The position numbers were made by a program, and so were the translations under genes. DNA of 45,800 bases from positions 1 to 45,800 of the forward strand of contig NZ_JAIQDW010000028.1 of assembly GCF_020026925.1 (NCBI RefSeq), in the 5' to 3' direction. The notes below the pieces were generated by a model. That model was not told where the DNA came from and did not search any database. It worked only from the letters and a program-made list of their open reading frames with translations. Shown piece by piece: positions 32,692 through 41,499 of the stretch. This stretch comes from Flavobacterium hibisci. Lineage in GTDB: Bacteria; Bacteroidota; Bacteroidia; Flavobacteriales; Flavobacteriaceae. Positions within the stretch are counted from its first letter, which is position 1, and the number at the start of each line of letters is the position of its first letter.

Positions 32692-34110
32692 ATGGAAGCA
32701 TTTTATATAGGAATCGATATTGGAACCACGGCCACAAAAGCAATCTGTTTTGACGTTCACGGAAATGTAATCAGACAGGTTTCACAATCTTATGAAATGT
32801 ATCACCCAAAACCAAACTGGAGTGTACAAAATCCTCAGGAAATCTTAGAAACGGTTTTAAATTGTATCACTGAAATTACAAAGGGCATTCGGCCGGAGTT
32901 TATCAGTTTTAGTTCGGCGATGCAGAGTATTATAGCTATTGATGAAACAGGAAAACCATTGACTGAAGCTATTCTATGGGCAGATAACAGAGCAATCGGA
33001 ATTGCAGAACAACTGAAAAAATCTGAAAAAGGAAAGCATTTTTATAATAAAACCGGAATTCCGATTCATCCTTTTTCACCTATAACTAAAATAGCATGGT
33101 TTAAAGAATTTGATTCGGAAGTTTTTTCGAAAACTTATAAATTCATCAGCATTAAAGAATATGTGTGGAATTATCTGACCGGGGAATATGTTACAGATAC
33201 TTCAATGGCTTCCGGAACTGGATTATTGAATATTCATACCTTACAATGGGATGATGAAGTGCTTGATTATTTAAACATAAAAATCGAACAATTATCGAAG
33301 ATTTGTGACGTAACACATCAATGCAAAGGTATTTCAGATGATTTCCTGTATATCATTGGAGGTGGAGATGGTGCTTTGGCCAATTTGGGAACCGGAGCGA
33401 TGAATAAAAATTGTATGGCACTGACTATTGGTACAAGCGGTGCAGTACGATTGCCTATTGAAAAACCGTATCTGGATGAGCATATGCGTACCCAGTGTTA
33501 TCATTTGATGGATAATCAATACCTGACTTTGGGAGCTGTGAACAACGGTGCCATTATCCTGCAATGGCTTCGCGAAACGCTATTAAAAACAGACAAATCT
33601 TTTGAAATCCTTTTTTCAGCAGCAGAAAAAATTCCTGCCGGTTCTGAAGGCTTACTTTTTGTACCCTACTTGTTAGGCGAAAGAGCGCCTATCTGGGACG
33701 CTTCAGCGCAAGGAACAATTTTAGGAATGCAGATTACCCACACGCAGTCACATTTGGTAAGATCTACCCTGGAAGGCATTTTATTTGGATTGTTCCAAAT
33801 TACAGAAATTCTCCTTCCTGATCCTGAAAAAAGAAAACAAACCAAAGTCATGGCAAGCGGAGGATTTGGTAAAAGTGAATTGTGGCTCCAAATGGTTGCA
33901 GATATTTTTCAGATGACAGTAGAAACCTCACAAACCATTGAAGGTTCTGCCTGGGGCGCTGTTTTGATAGGGGTGAAGTCTTTGGGAATGGATATCAGTA
34001 CCGAAAATAAAACAGGAAAAACTTTTGTTCCGAATGCTGTGCATAAAAAGGTGTATGAAGAGGCTTTTGCTAAGTTTAAAAAGGTTTATCCTGTATTGAA
34101 GGATTTGTAG
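32692..34110 (+). CDS. Gluconokinase (FGGY carbohydrate kinase)
   Basis: This 472-residue enzyme is an FGGY-family sugar kinase that, given its neighbours, most likely phosphorylates gluconate to 6-phosphogluconate. It has the N-terminal phosphate-binding loop IGIDIGTTATKAICFD, the family signature region GLLFVPYLLGERAPIWDASAQG and the C-terminal adenosine loop MASGGFGKSELWLQMVAD. The start at 32692 (MEAFYIGIDIG) puts the first strand right at the N-terminus, as is usual; an ATG at 32674, inside the end of gntP, would add six residues and is possible. The product feeds the 6-phosphogluconate dehydrogenase encoded two genes upstream. Confidence 0.92.
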   Translation: MEAFYIGIDIGTTATKAICFDVHGNVIRQVSQSYEMYHPKPNWSVQNPQEILETVLNCITEITKGIRPEFISFSSAMQSIIAIDETGKPLTEAILWADNRAIGIAEQLKKSEKGKHFYNKTGIPIHPFSPITKIAWFKEFDSEVFSKTYKFISIKEYVWNYLTGEYVTDTSMASGTGLLNIHTLQWDDEVLDYLNIKIEQLSKICDVTHQCKGISDDFLYIIGGGDGALANLGTGAMNKNCMALTIGTSGAVRLPIEKPYLDEHMRTQCYHLMDNQYLTLGAVNNGAIILQWLRETLLKTDKSFEILFSAAEKIPAGSEGLLFVPYLLGERAPIWDASAQGTILGMQITHTQSHLVRSTLEGILFGLFQITEILLPDPEKRKQTKVMASGGFGKSELWLQMVADIFQMTVETSQTIEGSAWGAVLIGVKSLGMDISTENKTGKTFVPNAVHKKVYEEAFAKFKKVYPVLKDL

Positions 34111-34155
34111 TGACTTGCAGGAGTATTATTTGAAAACATAGTTATTCATACAAAT

Positions 34156-34462
34156 TTGTCATGCTGACGAAGGAAGCATCCCCACAAGAAACCCCACATT
34201 GTATATAATTTAACCGGTTGGGTAAAATTTATTTTTTTTCAATTCTGTCGCATCAACTTAGATATAAATCTGTCTAAATCTGTCTAAATCTGCTTTAATC
34301 TGTGTAAATCTGCGTGAAAAATTAATACGCAAAAGTATTTCATGCAGATTTTAAAAGATTTTCGCAGATCAAATTTAAATGAAGCTATTTTATTCTATTT
34401 CACCCAACGGGTTATTATATTTGCATATGCGAACGAAGATCCCTCCTTCGTCGGGATGACAT
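34156..34462. repeat. Nested repeat element with tandem decamers
   Basis: The outer arms at 34156-34180 and 34438-34462 are inverted relatives (TGTCAT..TGACGAAGGA and TCCTTCGTCGGGATGACA). Inside them a second inverted pair lies at 34212-34228 (AACCGGTTGGGTAAAAT) and 34397-34413 (ATTTCACCCAACGGGTT). Inside that, five tandem decamers of the type NNTAAATCTG run from 34263 to 34312. This reads as one repeat inserted into another. It fills most of the 405-bp gap between the convergent gluconokinase and YiiX-like genes. No coding sequence is present. Confidence 0.7.
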
Positions 34463-34515
34463 GGCTTTATAATTTTCATATGGGAGGTTTGCAAGACACA
34501 AAATAGGTTCTTAAC

Positions 34516-35199
34516 TTAATAAGTATCAACCACCGTTACCAATAAATCAGAATCTGCCAAATTAGATGGCGAAACCACTTTTTCTTCCAGCGGAATGTCA
34601 TTACCATATCTTTCTTTCAGAATTTTTTTAACCCTTTCATCAGTTAAATTAAAATCTTTCAGTTTCTGTAGTTTCGATAATTCAATGTTAGCCCCGTTTT
34701 TATAGATTTTCCAGATTAATTCCGAGCAATAAATTCGGGTATCGGTCCATTCAAAAAAGGCATCGTATTTTTTACCCATAAATTGCTGGCTGTAGTCTTT
34801 CATTTTTTGTAGCGTATCCGGAGTCAGTATTTTATCAGCATTTTTTAATCTTTTTACCACATAATTTTTATTCTTTCCATGCGTAATCCAATCATCCAAA
34901 GGAGTGAGTTTTACGGGCTGAACAGCTTCATAAACAAATAAGCTGCCGTTAATTTTATAAATGATTCCGCAATGCGAAAACTTCGAATTGGTTGCAATTC
35001 GTACTGCCTCACACTGAGGTGATTCTGAAGTTTGAAAAATAATATCGCCATCCTGAATCTTATCAGGTAAACTTTTTTCTCCTTTTGTTTTGGATGCCAA
35101 AAACGGATTGACTGGAAAAACCTGAAGCGTTACATACAGCGCACAACAAAAGCTTAGTAAAAAGGTAATGGCGGGTAAGAGGTATTTTTTCTTTTTCAT
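34516..35199 (-). CDS. YiiX-like permuted NlpC/P60 peptidase
   Basis: This 227-residue protein has an N-terminal signal or anchor (residues 5-29) and a domain of the YiiX/YebB type, a permuted papain-like cysteine hydrolase family. The histidine comes first, His76 in NSKFSHCGII, and the cysteine later, Cys158 in IYCSELIWK, the order seen in permuted NlpC/P60 enzymes. GDIIFQTSESPQ before the histidine is also typical. It is probably periplasmic and may hydrolyse peptidoglycan cross-links or lipid amides; the substrate is not known. It is monocistronic on the minus strand, facing the gluconokinase gene. Confidence 0.88.
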   Translation of the reverse strand: MKKKKYLLPAITFLLSFCCALYVTLQVFPVNPFLASKTKGEKSLPDKIQDGDIIFQTSESPQCEAVRIATNSKFSHCGIIYKINGSLFVYEAVQPVKLTPLDDWITHGKNKNYVVKRLKNADKILTPDTLQKMKDYSQQFMGKKYDAFFEWTDTRIYCSELIWKIYKNGANIELSKLQKLKDFNLTDERVKKILKERYGNDIPLEEKVVSPSNLADSDLLVTVVDTY

Positions 35200-35397
35200 T
35201 TTAAATTTTAAAGCTTAAAAGTATTATTTATTTTGTACAGATTAACAATTATTGAAATGAAACATGATGATAAATATTGAATAAAAGTAATTTAACGTTT
35301 TAGTTTGTTTTGTGAAATCATTATAAGTATATCCTTTTAAAAGTATTAATTCCTTATATTTAGGCGGAACAATTTTTTAATTCAATAATTTGTATAT

Positions 35398-36816
35398 ATG
35401 TTTAATGATGATTATTCAAGAAGGAAGTTTTTAAGGGATGCTTTATTGGCATCTGTTGCTGTTGCGACACCTGATTTGGTTATGGCTGCAGGAAGGGCTT
35501 TTGCGAGCGCTGATAAAGTAAACCTTGCCTGTGTTGGTATTGGTAATCGTGGAGCAGAAATTATTAAAGCATTATACGCTACAGGTTTAGCAAATATAGT
35601 GGCACTTTGTGATGTAGATATGGAAGCACCGCATACATTGGATATATTAAAAATGTTTCCTGATGTTCCTAGATTTAAGGATTTTAGGCAGATGTTTGAT
35701 AAAATGGGCAATAAAATTGAGGCTGTTTCTATTGGAACACCTGACTTTTCCCACTTTCCTATTACGATGATGGCTATTGGTTTAGGAAAACATGTATATG
35801 TAGAAAAGCCAATGGCGCGTACTTTTAACGAAGTAGAACTGATGATGAAGGCTGCGGCAAAATACCCAAAAGTAGTGACGCAAATGGGAAATCAGGGGCA
35901 TTCAGAGGAGAATTATTTTCAGTTTAAAGCATGGAAAGAGGCTGGCATCATTAAAGATGTAACTGCTATTACGGCACATATGAATTCACCAAGACGCTGG
36001 CACAAATGGGATCCAAAAATTACTTCGTTCCCGCCAGCAGAACCTATTCCGGCAACGCTCGACTGGAACCTTTGGCAGGCGCAGACAAAGGGTCATGAGT
36101 TTAATAAAGATTTTATCAACGGACAATGGCGCTGTTGGTATGACTTTGGAATGGGAGCACTAGGTGATTGGGGTGCACATATTTTAGATACAGCACATGA
36201 GTTTTTGGATCTCGGACTTCCTTATGAAGTTGATCCTTTGAAATTAGAGGGGCACAATAATTTCTTTTATCCAATGTCCACCACGCTTTCTTTCAAATTT
36301 CCAAAACGGGGCGATATGCCACCAGTGGAAATAAAATGGTACGATGGACTGGATAATTTCCCTCCAATACCGGAAGGATATGGTGTACAAGGTCTTGATC
36401 CTAATATTCCGCCTCCGAGTACAGGAGCCATTGAACCGGCCAAACTGAATCCGGGAAAAATTATTTACAGTAAAGAACTTACTTTTAAAGGAGGTTCTCA
36501 TGGCAGTAAATTATCGATCATACCGGAAGAAAAAGCAAAGGAAATGGCTTCTAAATTGCCTAATGTACCTTTAAGTCCGTCAAATCACTTCGCTAATTTC
36601 CTCAAAGCATGTAAGGGAGAAGAACAAACACGTTCACCTTTTGCTATTGCAGGGCCGTTGAGCCAGGTTTTTTGTCTTGGTGTTTTGGCGCAATGGACGG
36701 GTGAAAAAATTGTTTTTGACAGAACAAAAAAAGTGATCACTAGCAGTAAAAAGGCGAATCAATTGTTGATGGGACCTCCACCGCGTAAAGGATGGGAAGA
36801 ATATTATAAAGTGTAA
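35398..36816 (+). CDS. Tat-exported Gfo/Idh/MocA oxidoreductase (1)
   Basis: This 472-residue protein starts with a twin-arginine signal (S7RRKFL followed by an Ala/Val-rich stretch to about residue 33), so it should be folded with its cofactor before export to the periplasm. The Rossmann fold carries NLACVGIGNRG, and the catalytic lysine is in the family motif HVYVEKPMAR. C-terminal Gfo/Idh substrate-domain features follow (DFGMGALGDWGAHILDTAHEFLDLGLP). It begins a three-gene plus-strand operon with a second Gfo/Idh protein and a DUF1080 protein. In Bacteroidota such sets oxidise glycosides at C3 and then break them down, which is the likely role here. Confidence 0.9.
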   Translation: MFNDDYSRRKFLRDALLASVAVATPDLVMAAGRAFASADKVNLACVGIGNRGAEIIKALYATGLANIVALCDVDMEAPHTLDILKMFPDVPRFKDFRQMFDKMGNKIEAVSIGTPDFSHFPITMMAIGLGKHVYVEKPMARTFNEVELMMKAAAKYPKVVTQMGNQGHSEENYFQFKAWKEAGIIKDVTAITAHMNSPRRWHKWDPKITSFPPAEPIPATLDWNLWQAQTKGHEFNKDFINGQWRCWYDFGMGALGDWGAHILDTAHEFLDLGLPYEVDPLKLEGHNNFFYPMSTTLSFKFPKRGDMPPVEIKWYDGLDNFPPIPEGYGVQGLDPNIPPPSTGAIEPAKLNPGKIIYSKELTFKGGSHGSKLSIIPEEKAKEMASKLPNVPLSPSNHFANFLKACKGEEQTRSPFAIAGPLSQVFCLGVLAQWTGEKIVFDRTKKVITSSKKANQLLMGPPPRKGWEEYYKV

Positions 36817-36825
36817 TTTTTATTT

Positions 36826-38034
36826 ATGAAACGCAGGGATTTTATTCGCCAATCGGGATTGTTTACCGCTGGAATGTTATTGCATCAGCAAATGTTGCAT
36901 GCCTATTCTTTTACTGAAACAGCAAAAATAATTTCAGTTGGGATAATTGGCTGTGGCGACAGGGGTAAAGGGCTGGGAAGTGTCATTAACAACATGCCGG
37001 AAGAATTTCAGTTGAAAGCCGTTTGTGATGTATTGCCTTTCCGTCTCGATCAGGCAAAGAGACTGGATATAAAGAATAATATTCGTTATGAAAAAGACTA
37101 TCGTAAACTGCTCGATGATAAAACCATTGAGGCGGTAATTATTGCCACGCCGCTATACAATCATTACGAAATTGCAGCAGCAGCCATTCAGGCAGGAAAG
37201 CATGTATATCTGGAAAAAACAATGACCTACAATGCAGATCAGGCGCTTACTTTGGTTAAATTGGCGCAGCAGCATTCGAATCAAATTTTGCAGGTTGGAC
37301 ATCAATATCGCTATACACCGCTTTATTTCAAAGTGAAACAGATGATTGATAATGGTTATCTGGGTAAAGTGACACAAATTGATTGCCGATGGGACCGTAA
37401 TGCAAATTGGCGCAGACCAGTACCTGCCGGTTATACGGATAAGCAGGTAAACTGGCGCATGTACAAAGAATATTCAGGAGGTCTGCCAGCTGAGTTACTC
37501 TCACATCAGGTAGATTTTATCAACTGGGCTTTTGATACACATCCGGATGAAATTTATGGAACCGGCGGTATAGATTATTACAAAGACGGAAGAGAAACTT
37601 TTGACAACATACAAACTATTCTGCGTTATAAGAAAGAGGGAATGATTGGAAATTTTGGTGCTACCTGTGCGAATGAAAAAGACGGATATCTTTTTAAGCT
37701 AAAAGGAACAAAAGGAACAATCGAATTACTAATGGACGAAGGGCTTTTTTTTCCTGAGAAACAAACCAGAAAAGAACTAGAAACAGTTGATGGAGTTACC
37801 GGTGCTTCAAAAATTGAATGGAACAAAGAGGGAGGTACATCCATTCTGAAAGAAAAAACAAAAGATGGCAGCTGGTATGCGTTACAGGAGTTTTATAAAA
37901 CGATTACAACCAATTCAAAGCCAGTGTCTAATGTTATAACCGGTGCAAAAACAGCTTGTTGTGTGCATCTGATGAATAAAGCAATTTATAAGGATGATAT
38001 TGAAAAATGGAAGCCTGAATATAATCTTACCTAA
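36826..38034 (+). CDS. Tat-exported Gfo/Idh/MocA oxidoreductase (2)
   Basis: This 402-residue protein is a second exported member of the Gfo/Idh/MocA family. The twin-arginine leader is K2RRDFIRQSGLF. The Rossmann motif is VGIIGCGDRGKG. The catalytic lysine is in KHVYLEKTMTY, where Thr replaces the usual Pro. GGLPAELLSHQVDFINWAFD holds the substrate-site histidine. It starts 9 bp after the first oxidoreductase and is followed after 18 bp by the DUF1080 gene. The two oxidoreductases differ enough in length and leader to act on different substrates or on opposite steps (oxidation of the glycoside, reduction of the released 3-keto sugar). Confidence 0.9.
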   Translation: MKRRDFIRQSGLFTAGMLLHQQMLHAYSFTETAKIISVGIIGCGDRGKGLGSVINNMPEEFQLKAVCDVLPFRLDQAKRLDIKNNIRYEKDYRKLLDDKTIEAVIIATPLYNHYEIAAAAIQAGKHVYLEKTMTYNADQALTLVKLAQQHSNQILQVGHQYRYTPLYFKVKQMIDNGYLGKVTQIDCRWDRNANWRRPVPAGYTDKQVNWRMYKEYSGGLPAELLSHQVDFINWAFDTHPDEIYGTGGIDYYKDGRETFDNIQTILRYKKEGMIGNFGATCANEKDGYLFKLKGTKGTIELLMDEGLFFPEKQTRKELETVDGVTGASKIEWNKEGGTSILKEKTKDGSWYALQEFYKTITTNSKPVSNVITGAKTACCVHLMNKAIYKDDIEKWKPEYNLT

Positions 38035-38052
38035 GAATAAACAAAAACGACT

Positions 38053-39420
38053 ATGAAAAAAATCACAATAATTTTTTTGTTATGTATTGCAGCTAATGGT
38101 ATTGCACAAAACAAAGAATGGAAATCCTTATTTGACGGAAAAACACTCAAAGGCTGGAAACAAGTAACCGGATCTGCTCCTTATAATGTTGAGAATGGAA
38201 TGATTGTGGGCACAACGGTTGACAAATCACCCAATTCATTTTTAGTAAGCGATCAAAAATTTACCGGCGATTTTGTATTAGAAATGGAAACCATGTTATC
38301 GGATGCAAACACGAATTCAGGTGTACAATTCAAAAGTAATTTTGACCCTAAGGCAAATAATGGAAAAGGACGTGTTTATGGTTACCAATATGAATTAGAT
38401 CCTTCAGCACGTAAATGGAGTGGGGGGATTTATGATGAAGGAAGAAGAGAATGGCTGTATCCGGGATCGTATAATCCAGAAGGACAGCAGCTTTTTACCC
38501 TGAACGTTTTCCATAAAATACGTATCGAGTGTATAGGCAATACAGTAAAGACCTGGTTAGATGATGTGCCTGTTTCTTATCTGGTTGATTCTTTAGCTGT
38601 TAATGAAGGACTTATTGCTTTGCAGGTTCACTCGATTGGAAAACCGGAACATGCCGGCATTAAAATATGCTGGAAGAATATCCGTATTCAGACTAAAAAC
38701 ATAAAACCGCTTCCTCTTCCAAAAGGAATTTATGTTGTTAACCTGATGCCCAATAAACTTATTCCTTATGAAGAAGAAAGTGGCTGGAAATTGTTATTTG
38801 ATGGTAAAAGTACATCAGGCTGGGTGGGTGCCCACAAAACTACTTTTCCGGAAAAAGGCTGGGAAGTAAAGGGCGGTGTTTTGAAAGTATTGCCATCATC
38901 CGGTGGCGAATCTATAAATGGAGGGGATATTGTGACCAAAGAAATGTTCAAAGCATTTGATCTGTCAGTCGATTTTAAATTAACGAAAGGGGCAAATAGT
39001 GGTATAAAGTACTTCGTAACACTTAATGAAAAAAGTAACGGATCGGCTATAGGTCTGGAATATCAATTGCTTGATGATACGTTACATCCGGATGCAAAAT
39101 TAGGGCGTGAAGGAAACAGAACCCTGGCTTCATTATACGATCTTATTAAATCGGAGAAATCTGCACGATTCTTCAAACAGCCAGGCCATTGGAACACTGC
39201 ACGCATTGTTGTTTATCCAAATAATCATGTAGAGCACTATCTTAATGGAATTAAAGTATTAGAATATGATCGCGGATCTCAGGTTTTCCGCGATTTGGTT
39301 GCGATCAGTAAATATAAAATATGGCCAAACTTTGGAGAAGCTCCGGAAGGGCATATTTTAATTCAGGACCATGGCAATGAAGTGAGTTTTAGAAGTATTA
39401 AAATCAGGGAGCTGAAATAA
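38053..39420 (+). CDS. Double DUF1080 (3-keto-disaccharide hydrolase) protein
   Basis: This 455-residue secreted protein has a Sec signal peptide (to about residue 19, ending GIAQN) and two copies of the DUF1080 / 3-keto-disaccharide hydrolase domain, at about 22-215 and 240-455. Each begins with the family pattern W-K-x-L-F-D-G-K (WKSLFDGKTLKGWK, WKLLFDGKSTSGWV) and contains a concanavalin-like jelly roll with FVLEMETMLSDANTNSGVQFKS or FDLSVDFKLTKGANSGIKYFV. Members of this domain family cleave glycosides that have been oxidised at C3. The two Tat-exported oxidoreductases in the same operon would provide that oxidised substrate. A strong terminator follows. Confidence 0.9.
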   Translation: MKKITIIFLLCIAANGIAQNKEWKSLFDGKTLKGWKQVTGSAPYNVENGMIVGTTVDKSPNSFLVSDQKFTGDFVLEMETMLSDANTNSGVQFKSNFDPKANNGKGRVYGYQYELDPSARKWSGGIYDEGRREWLYPGSYNPEGQQLFTLNVFHKIRIECIGNTVKTWLDDVPVSYLVDSLAVNEGLIALQVHSIGKPEHAGIKICWKNIRIQTKNIKPLPLPKGIYVVNLMPNKLIPYEEESGWKLLFDGKSTSGWVGAHKTTFPEKGWEVKGGVLKVLPSSGGESINGGDIVTKEMFKAFDLSVDFKLTKGANSGIKYFVTLNEKSNGSAIGLEYQLLDDTLHPDAKLGREGNRTLASLYDLIKSEKSARFFKQPGHWNTARIVVYPNNHVEHYLNGIKVLEYDRGSQVFRDLVAISKYKIWPNFGEAPEGHILIQDHGNEVSFRSIKIRELK

Positions 39421-39443
39421 TTAATTGCATTTGTGACTGCCAT

Positions 39444-39493
39444 AAATAACAAAGCCAACTTAAATAGGTTGGCTTTGTTATTTAATTTTTTTT
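39444..39493 (+). terminator. Strong rho-independent terminator
   Basis: AAATAACAAAGCCAAC (39444-39459) and GTTGGCTTTGTTATTT (39468-39483) form a perfect 16-bp stem with an 8-base loop, followed by a T-rich run. It ends the plus-strand Gfo/Idh - DUF1080 operon 24 bp after the stop codon and shields the convergent gene at 39514. Confidence 0.92.
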
Positions 39494-39513
39494 TTCTAAA
39501 ACTATATTCTCTT

Positions 39514-39987
39514 TTAAACCTGCGTTGGCTTTACCTCCTCAGTTTCTTCTTCATCGTCTTTGCCTGGAATAAGGCCATAAATGATAAGACCAATAATGAT
39601 GAGCAAAATAGCTTTACCGCCATATCTCGTATAAAAACCTAATTGAAGCAGACTGTCTTTGTCTAGTTTGTTATCTTTTATAATTTCAGCAAGCTGTTGA
39701 TCGGTAAGTTCATAATATACGTCGGAATCTTTTTTCGCCAGTACTAATTTAGGTTCTTGTGTTACCCAGGCCGGAATTACCCATGCAATATTATATTCCT
39801 GATGCAGTGTTGCCAGATCCAGATATTCTTTTGAGCCTTCAGCAGCAGTATATTTTTCATTGTTGGGTAAATCTGCTACGATTTCAATTTTATCAATTTT
39901 ACCAAATGGAATCCTCACTTTTGCAGATACTGTAATCGAAGTGAAAACTGTAAACATTGTGATTAAAAAGAATGCTTTCTTTCTCAT
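39514..39987 (-). CDS. Exported protein with C-terminal membrane anchor
   Basis: This protein of about 157 residues has a signal peptide (MRKKAFFLITMFTVFTSITVSA), a periplasmic domain of about 100 residues, one C-terminal transmembrane helix (AILLIIIGLIIYGLIP) and a short, acidic, cytoplasmic tail (GKDDEEETEEVKP). I do not recognise the domain; it contains IDKIEIVADLPNNEKY and an LTDQQLAEIIKDNKLDKD helix. A start three codons upstream is possible. It is flanked by a terminator downstream and by a frameshifted gene upstream, so it is probably transcribed alone. Confidence 0.78.
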   Translation of the reverse strand: MRKKAFFLITMFTVFTSITVSAKVRIPFGKIDKIEIVADLPNNEKYTAAEGSKEYLDLATLHQEYNIAWVIPAWVTQEPKLVLAKKDSDVYYELTDQQLAEIIKDNKLDKDSLLQLGFYTRYGGKAILLIIIGLIIYGLIPGKDDEEETEEVKPTQV

Positions 39988-40054
39988 ATTTATCATTTTT
40001 GAAGTTTAAATGTTTTAAAATCAGTTATGATTTGTTTGCAAATAAAACTCAAAA

Positions 40055-40478
40055 TCAGATAAAATTTGTAATCATATTTAGTGATTTTACAATCTTTTTT
40101 TTTAATGAAAAAGACGAATTAATTTCAACCAGTTCAATATCCATCTTTTTAATCAGACCGTCGTCCTGAAACGTATAAATATGCTTTACCATTCCGTCAA
40201 ATACTAAGTCGCCTTGTAAATGTTTTACATTTTGATGCACTCTGACTTCTAAACTACCGTTTTCTCTTTCAGCAAAACCAACAGGTTCTACTTTGGATTT
40301 ATTTCCGTCCATTGTCTTGTCCAGTACGTCTTTATTTCATCGTGCCCATAATATAGACGCCTTCCCATGCTTTTGACCACTTTACATCTGCCTGCATCGT
40401 TGATAAAGCATTGTCTATATTTCTTTCATTAAAAGTAGTATAAGCTTTAAGAATTATGTCTTCTGATTGATTTTGCAT
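40055..40478 (-). pseudogene. NTF2/SnoaL-like protein with two frameshifts
   Basis: The first frame starts at 40478 (MQNQSEDIILKAYTTFNERN) and breaks off after TWEG-type sequence, reading WSKAWEGVYIMGTMK then stop. The middle piece, YGHDEIKTYWTRQWTEINPK, is in another frame, and the last piece, KVEPVGFAERENGSLEVRVH, in a third. Adding one T near 40350 (ATTATG to ATTTATG) and one A at 40292-40294 (CCAAAG to CCAAAAG) restores one reading frame of about 141 residues with the typical SnoaL-like fold sequence. Both lesions are one-base losses in short homopolymers, as in the Crp/Fnr gene at 14.7 kb. The intact protein would be a small cone-shaped alpha+beta barrel of unknown ligand. Confidence 0.82.
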
Positions 40479-40496
40479 ATTATAGTAATTTTGTTT

Positions 40497-40856
40497 TTAA
40501 AGAGTACTATGCCCAAAAGTAAGCAGATTATTGTCAGGATCAAGTATCGAAAATTCCTTTTGTCCCCAAGGCTTAATTTGCAAAGACCCGTTAGGGTGTA
40601 TCTCTGTTTTATTATCTAAGAGTGATTGATAAAAAGCATCGATATCGTTGGTTCTGATATAGACCTGTCCATAATTTTCATTTGGATTAAGTTCTTTAAA
40701 TTCAAAGAAATGAATTTCAATACTATCTTTTTGCAGCATTAGATAATGCTTATAATCAGCGTTTCCAAATTCTTCGAAGCCAAGTTTGTTGATGTAAAAT
40801 TCCCGGGTGGCTGTTTTATCGCGCATGGGTAATTTTGGGTTAATAGCTGTGAGCAT
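40497..40856 (-). CDS. VOC-family protein (bleomycin-resistance type)
   Basis: This 119-residue protein is a vicinal-oxygen-chelate protein resembling bleomycin-binding resistance proteins and related small-molecule binders. It begins AINPKLPMRDKTATREFYINKLGFEEFGN, has the central HYLMLQKDSIEIHFFEF strand pair and ends with KEFSILDPDNNLLTFGHST, the conserved C-terminal metal or ligand half. Length is normal. It lies 18 bp ahead of the frameshifted NTF2-like gene on the same strand and is probably cotranscribed with it. Actual drug resistance cannot be inferred from sequence alone. Confidence 0.88.
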   Translation of the reverse strand: MLTAINPKLPMRDKTATREFYINKLGFEEFGNADYKHYLMLQKDSIEIHFFEFKELNPNENYGQVYIRTNDIDAFYQSLLDNKTEIHPNGSLQIKPWGQKEFSILDPDNNLLTFGHSTL

Positions 40857-40897
40857 AAATTTAATATTGTTTCTTTATTTAATTTGATATAGTTATA

Positions 40898-41443
40898 CTA
40901 TAGTTGTCTCATTTTTTGAAACATTTCTTCATACTTTTCTTTAAACATGCCTTCTGCTTTTTTAGGAAATGGGAGCCTGTCGGTGCCCACATAAATATGA
41001 ATAGTATTTTTATCCTCGTTCATCTTTCTTAGATGATGATATTTAACTAACCAGGCATCGTAATGCTCTATTAATTTTGACGCTTCGCCTAATAATTCCG
41101 GAGGTAAATGATGTCCATTTTCTAAAAGGATATCACGTATTTTTTTGTTAGAAGTGTACATTATTTCATCTTCAAATTTAGCGTCATATTTTTCTAGTCT
41201 GGAATAAGTATTTTCGAATGCAAGGCGTGTTCTGTTCAAATGTGTATAAACCTGTCCAAGTAGTTCGGTTGTCTTTTTTCGCCATTCAAAGTCGGTGTTG
41301 TGTATTTGTGAGATTCTGTCAAATTCATGTTTTATTACAGCATTGCTTCTTTCAGTCTTTTTATGAAAATAATAGACAATAGCACTTGTTAAAATTGTAG
41401 TTACTATTGAACTGCCCAAAATTGTTTTGAATAAGTCTTCCAT
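40898..41443 (-). CDS. Membrane-anchored hypothetical protein
   Basis: This 181-residue protein has one N-terminal transmembrane helix (about residues 9-26, ILGSSIVTTILTSAIVYYF) and a mostly helical, charged cytoplasmic region, with long amphipathic stretches (HEFDRISQIHNTDFEWRKKTTELLGQVYTHLNRTRLAFENTYSRLEK) that predict coiled coils. The C-terminus ends in FKEKYEEMFQKMRQL, also helical. I do not recognise a catalytic motif or named domain. It lies between a VOC gene and the remnant of a Crp/Fnr gene on the minus strand. Confidence 0.75.
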   Translation of the reverse strand: MEDLFKTILGSSIVTTILTSAIVYYFHKKTERSNAVIKHEFDRISQIHNTDFEWRKKTTELLGQVYTHLNRTRLAFENTYSRLEKYDAKFEDEIMYTSNKKIRDILLENGHHLPPELLGEASKLIEHYDAWLVKYHHLRKMNEDKNTIHIYVGTDRLPFPKKAEGMFKEKYEEMFQKMRQL

Positions 41444-41499
41444 ATCGTTTCTGTTTTTTTACATGTTACTTCTGAATTTTTTTTTAGTCTAAAGCAAAA

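Noticed and set aside
34263..34312. Tandem decamers considered as a CRISPR or an origin iteron array
   Set aside because: Units of 10 bp without spacers are not CRISPR, and there is no replication initiator gene or DnaA-box cluster nearby.
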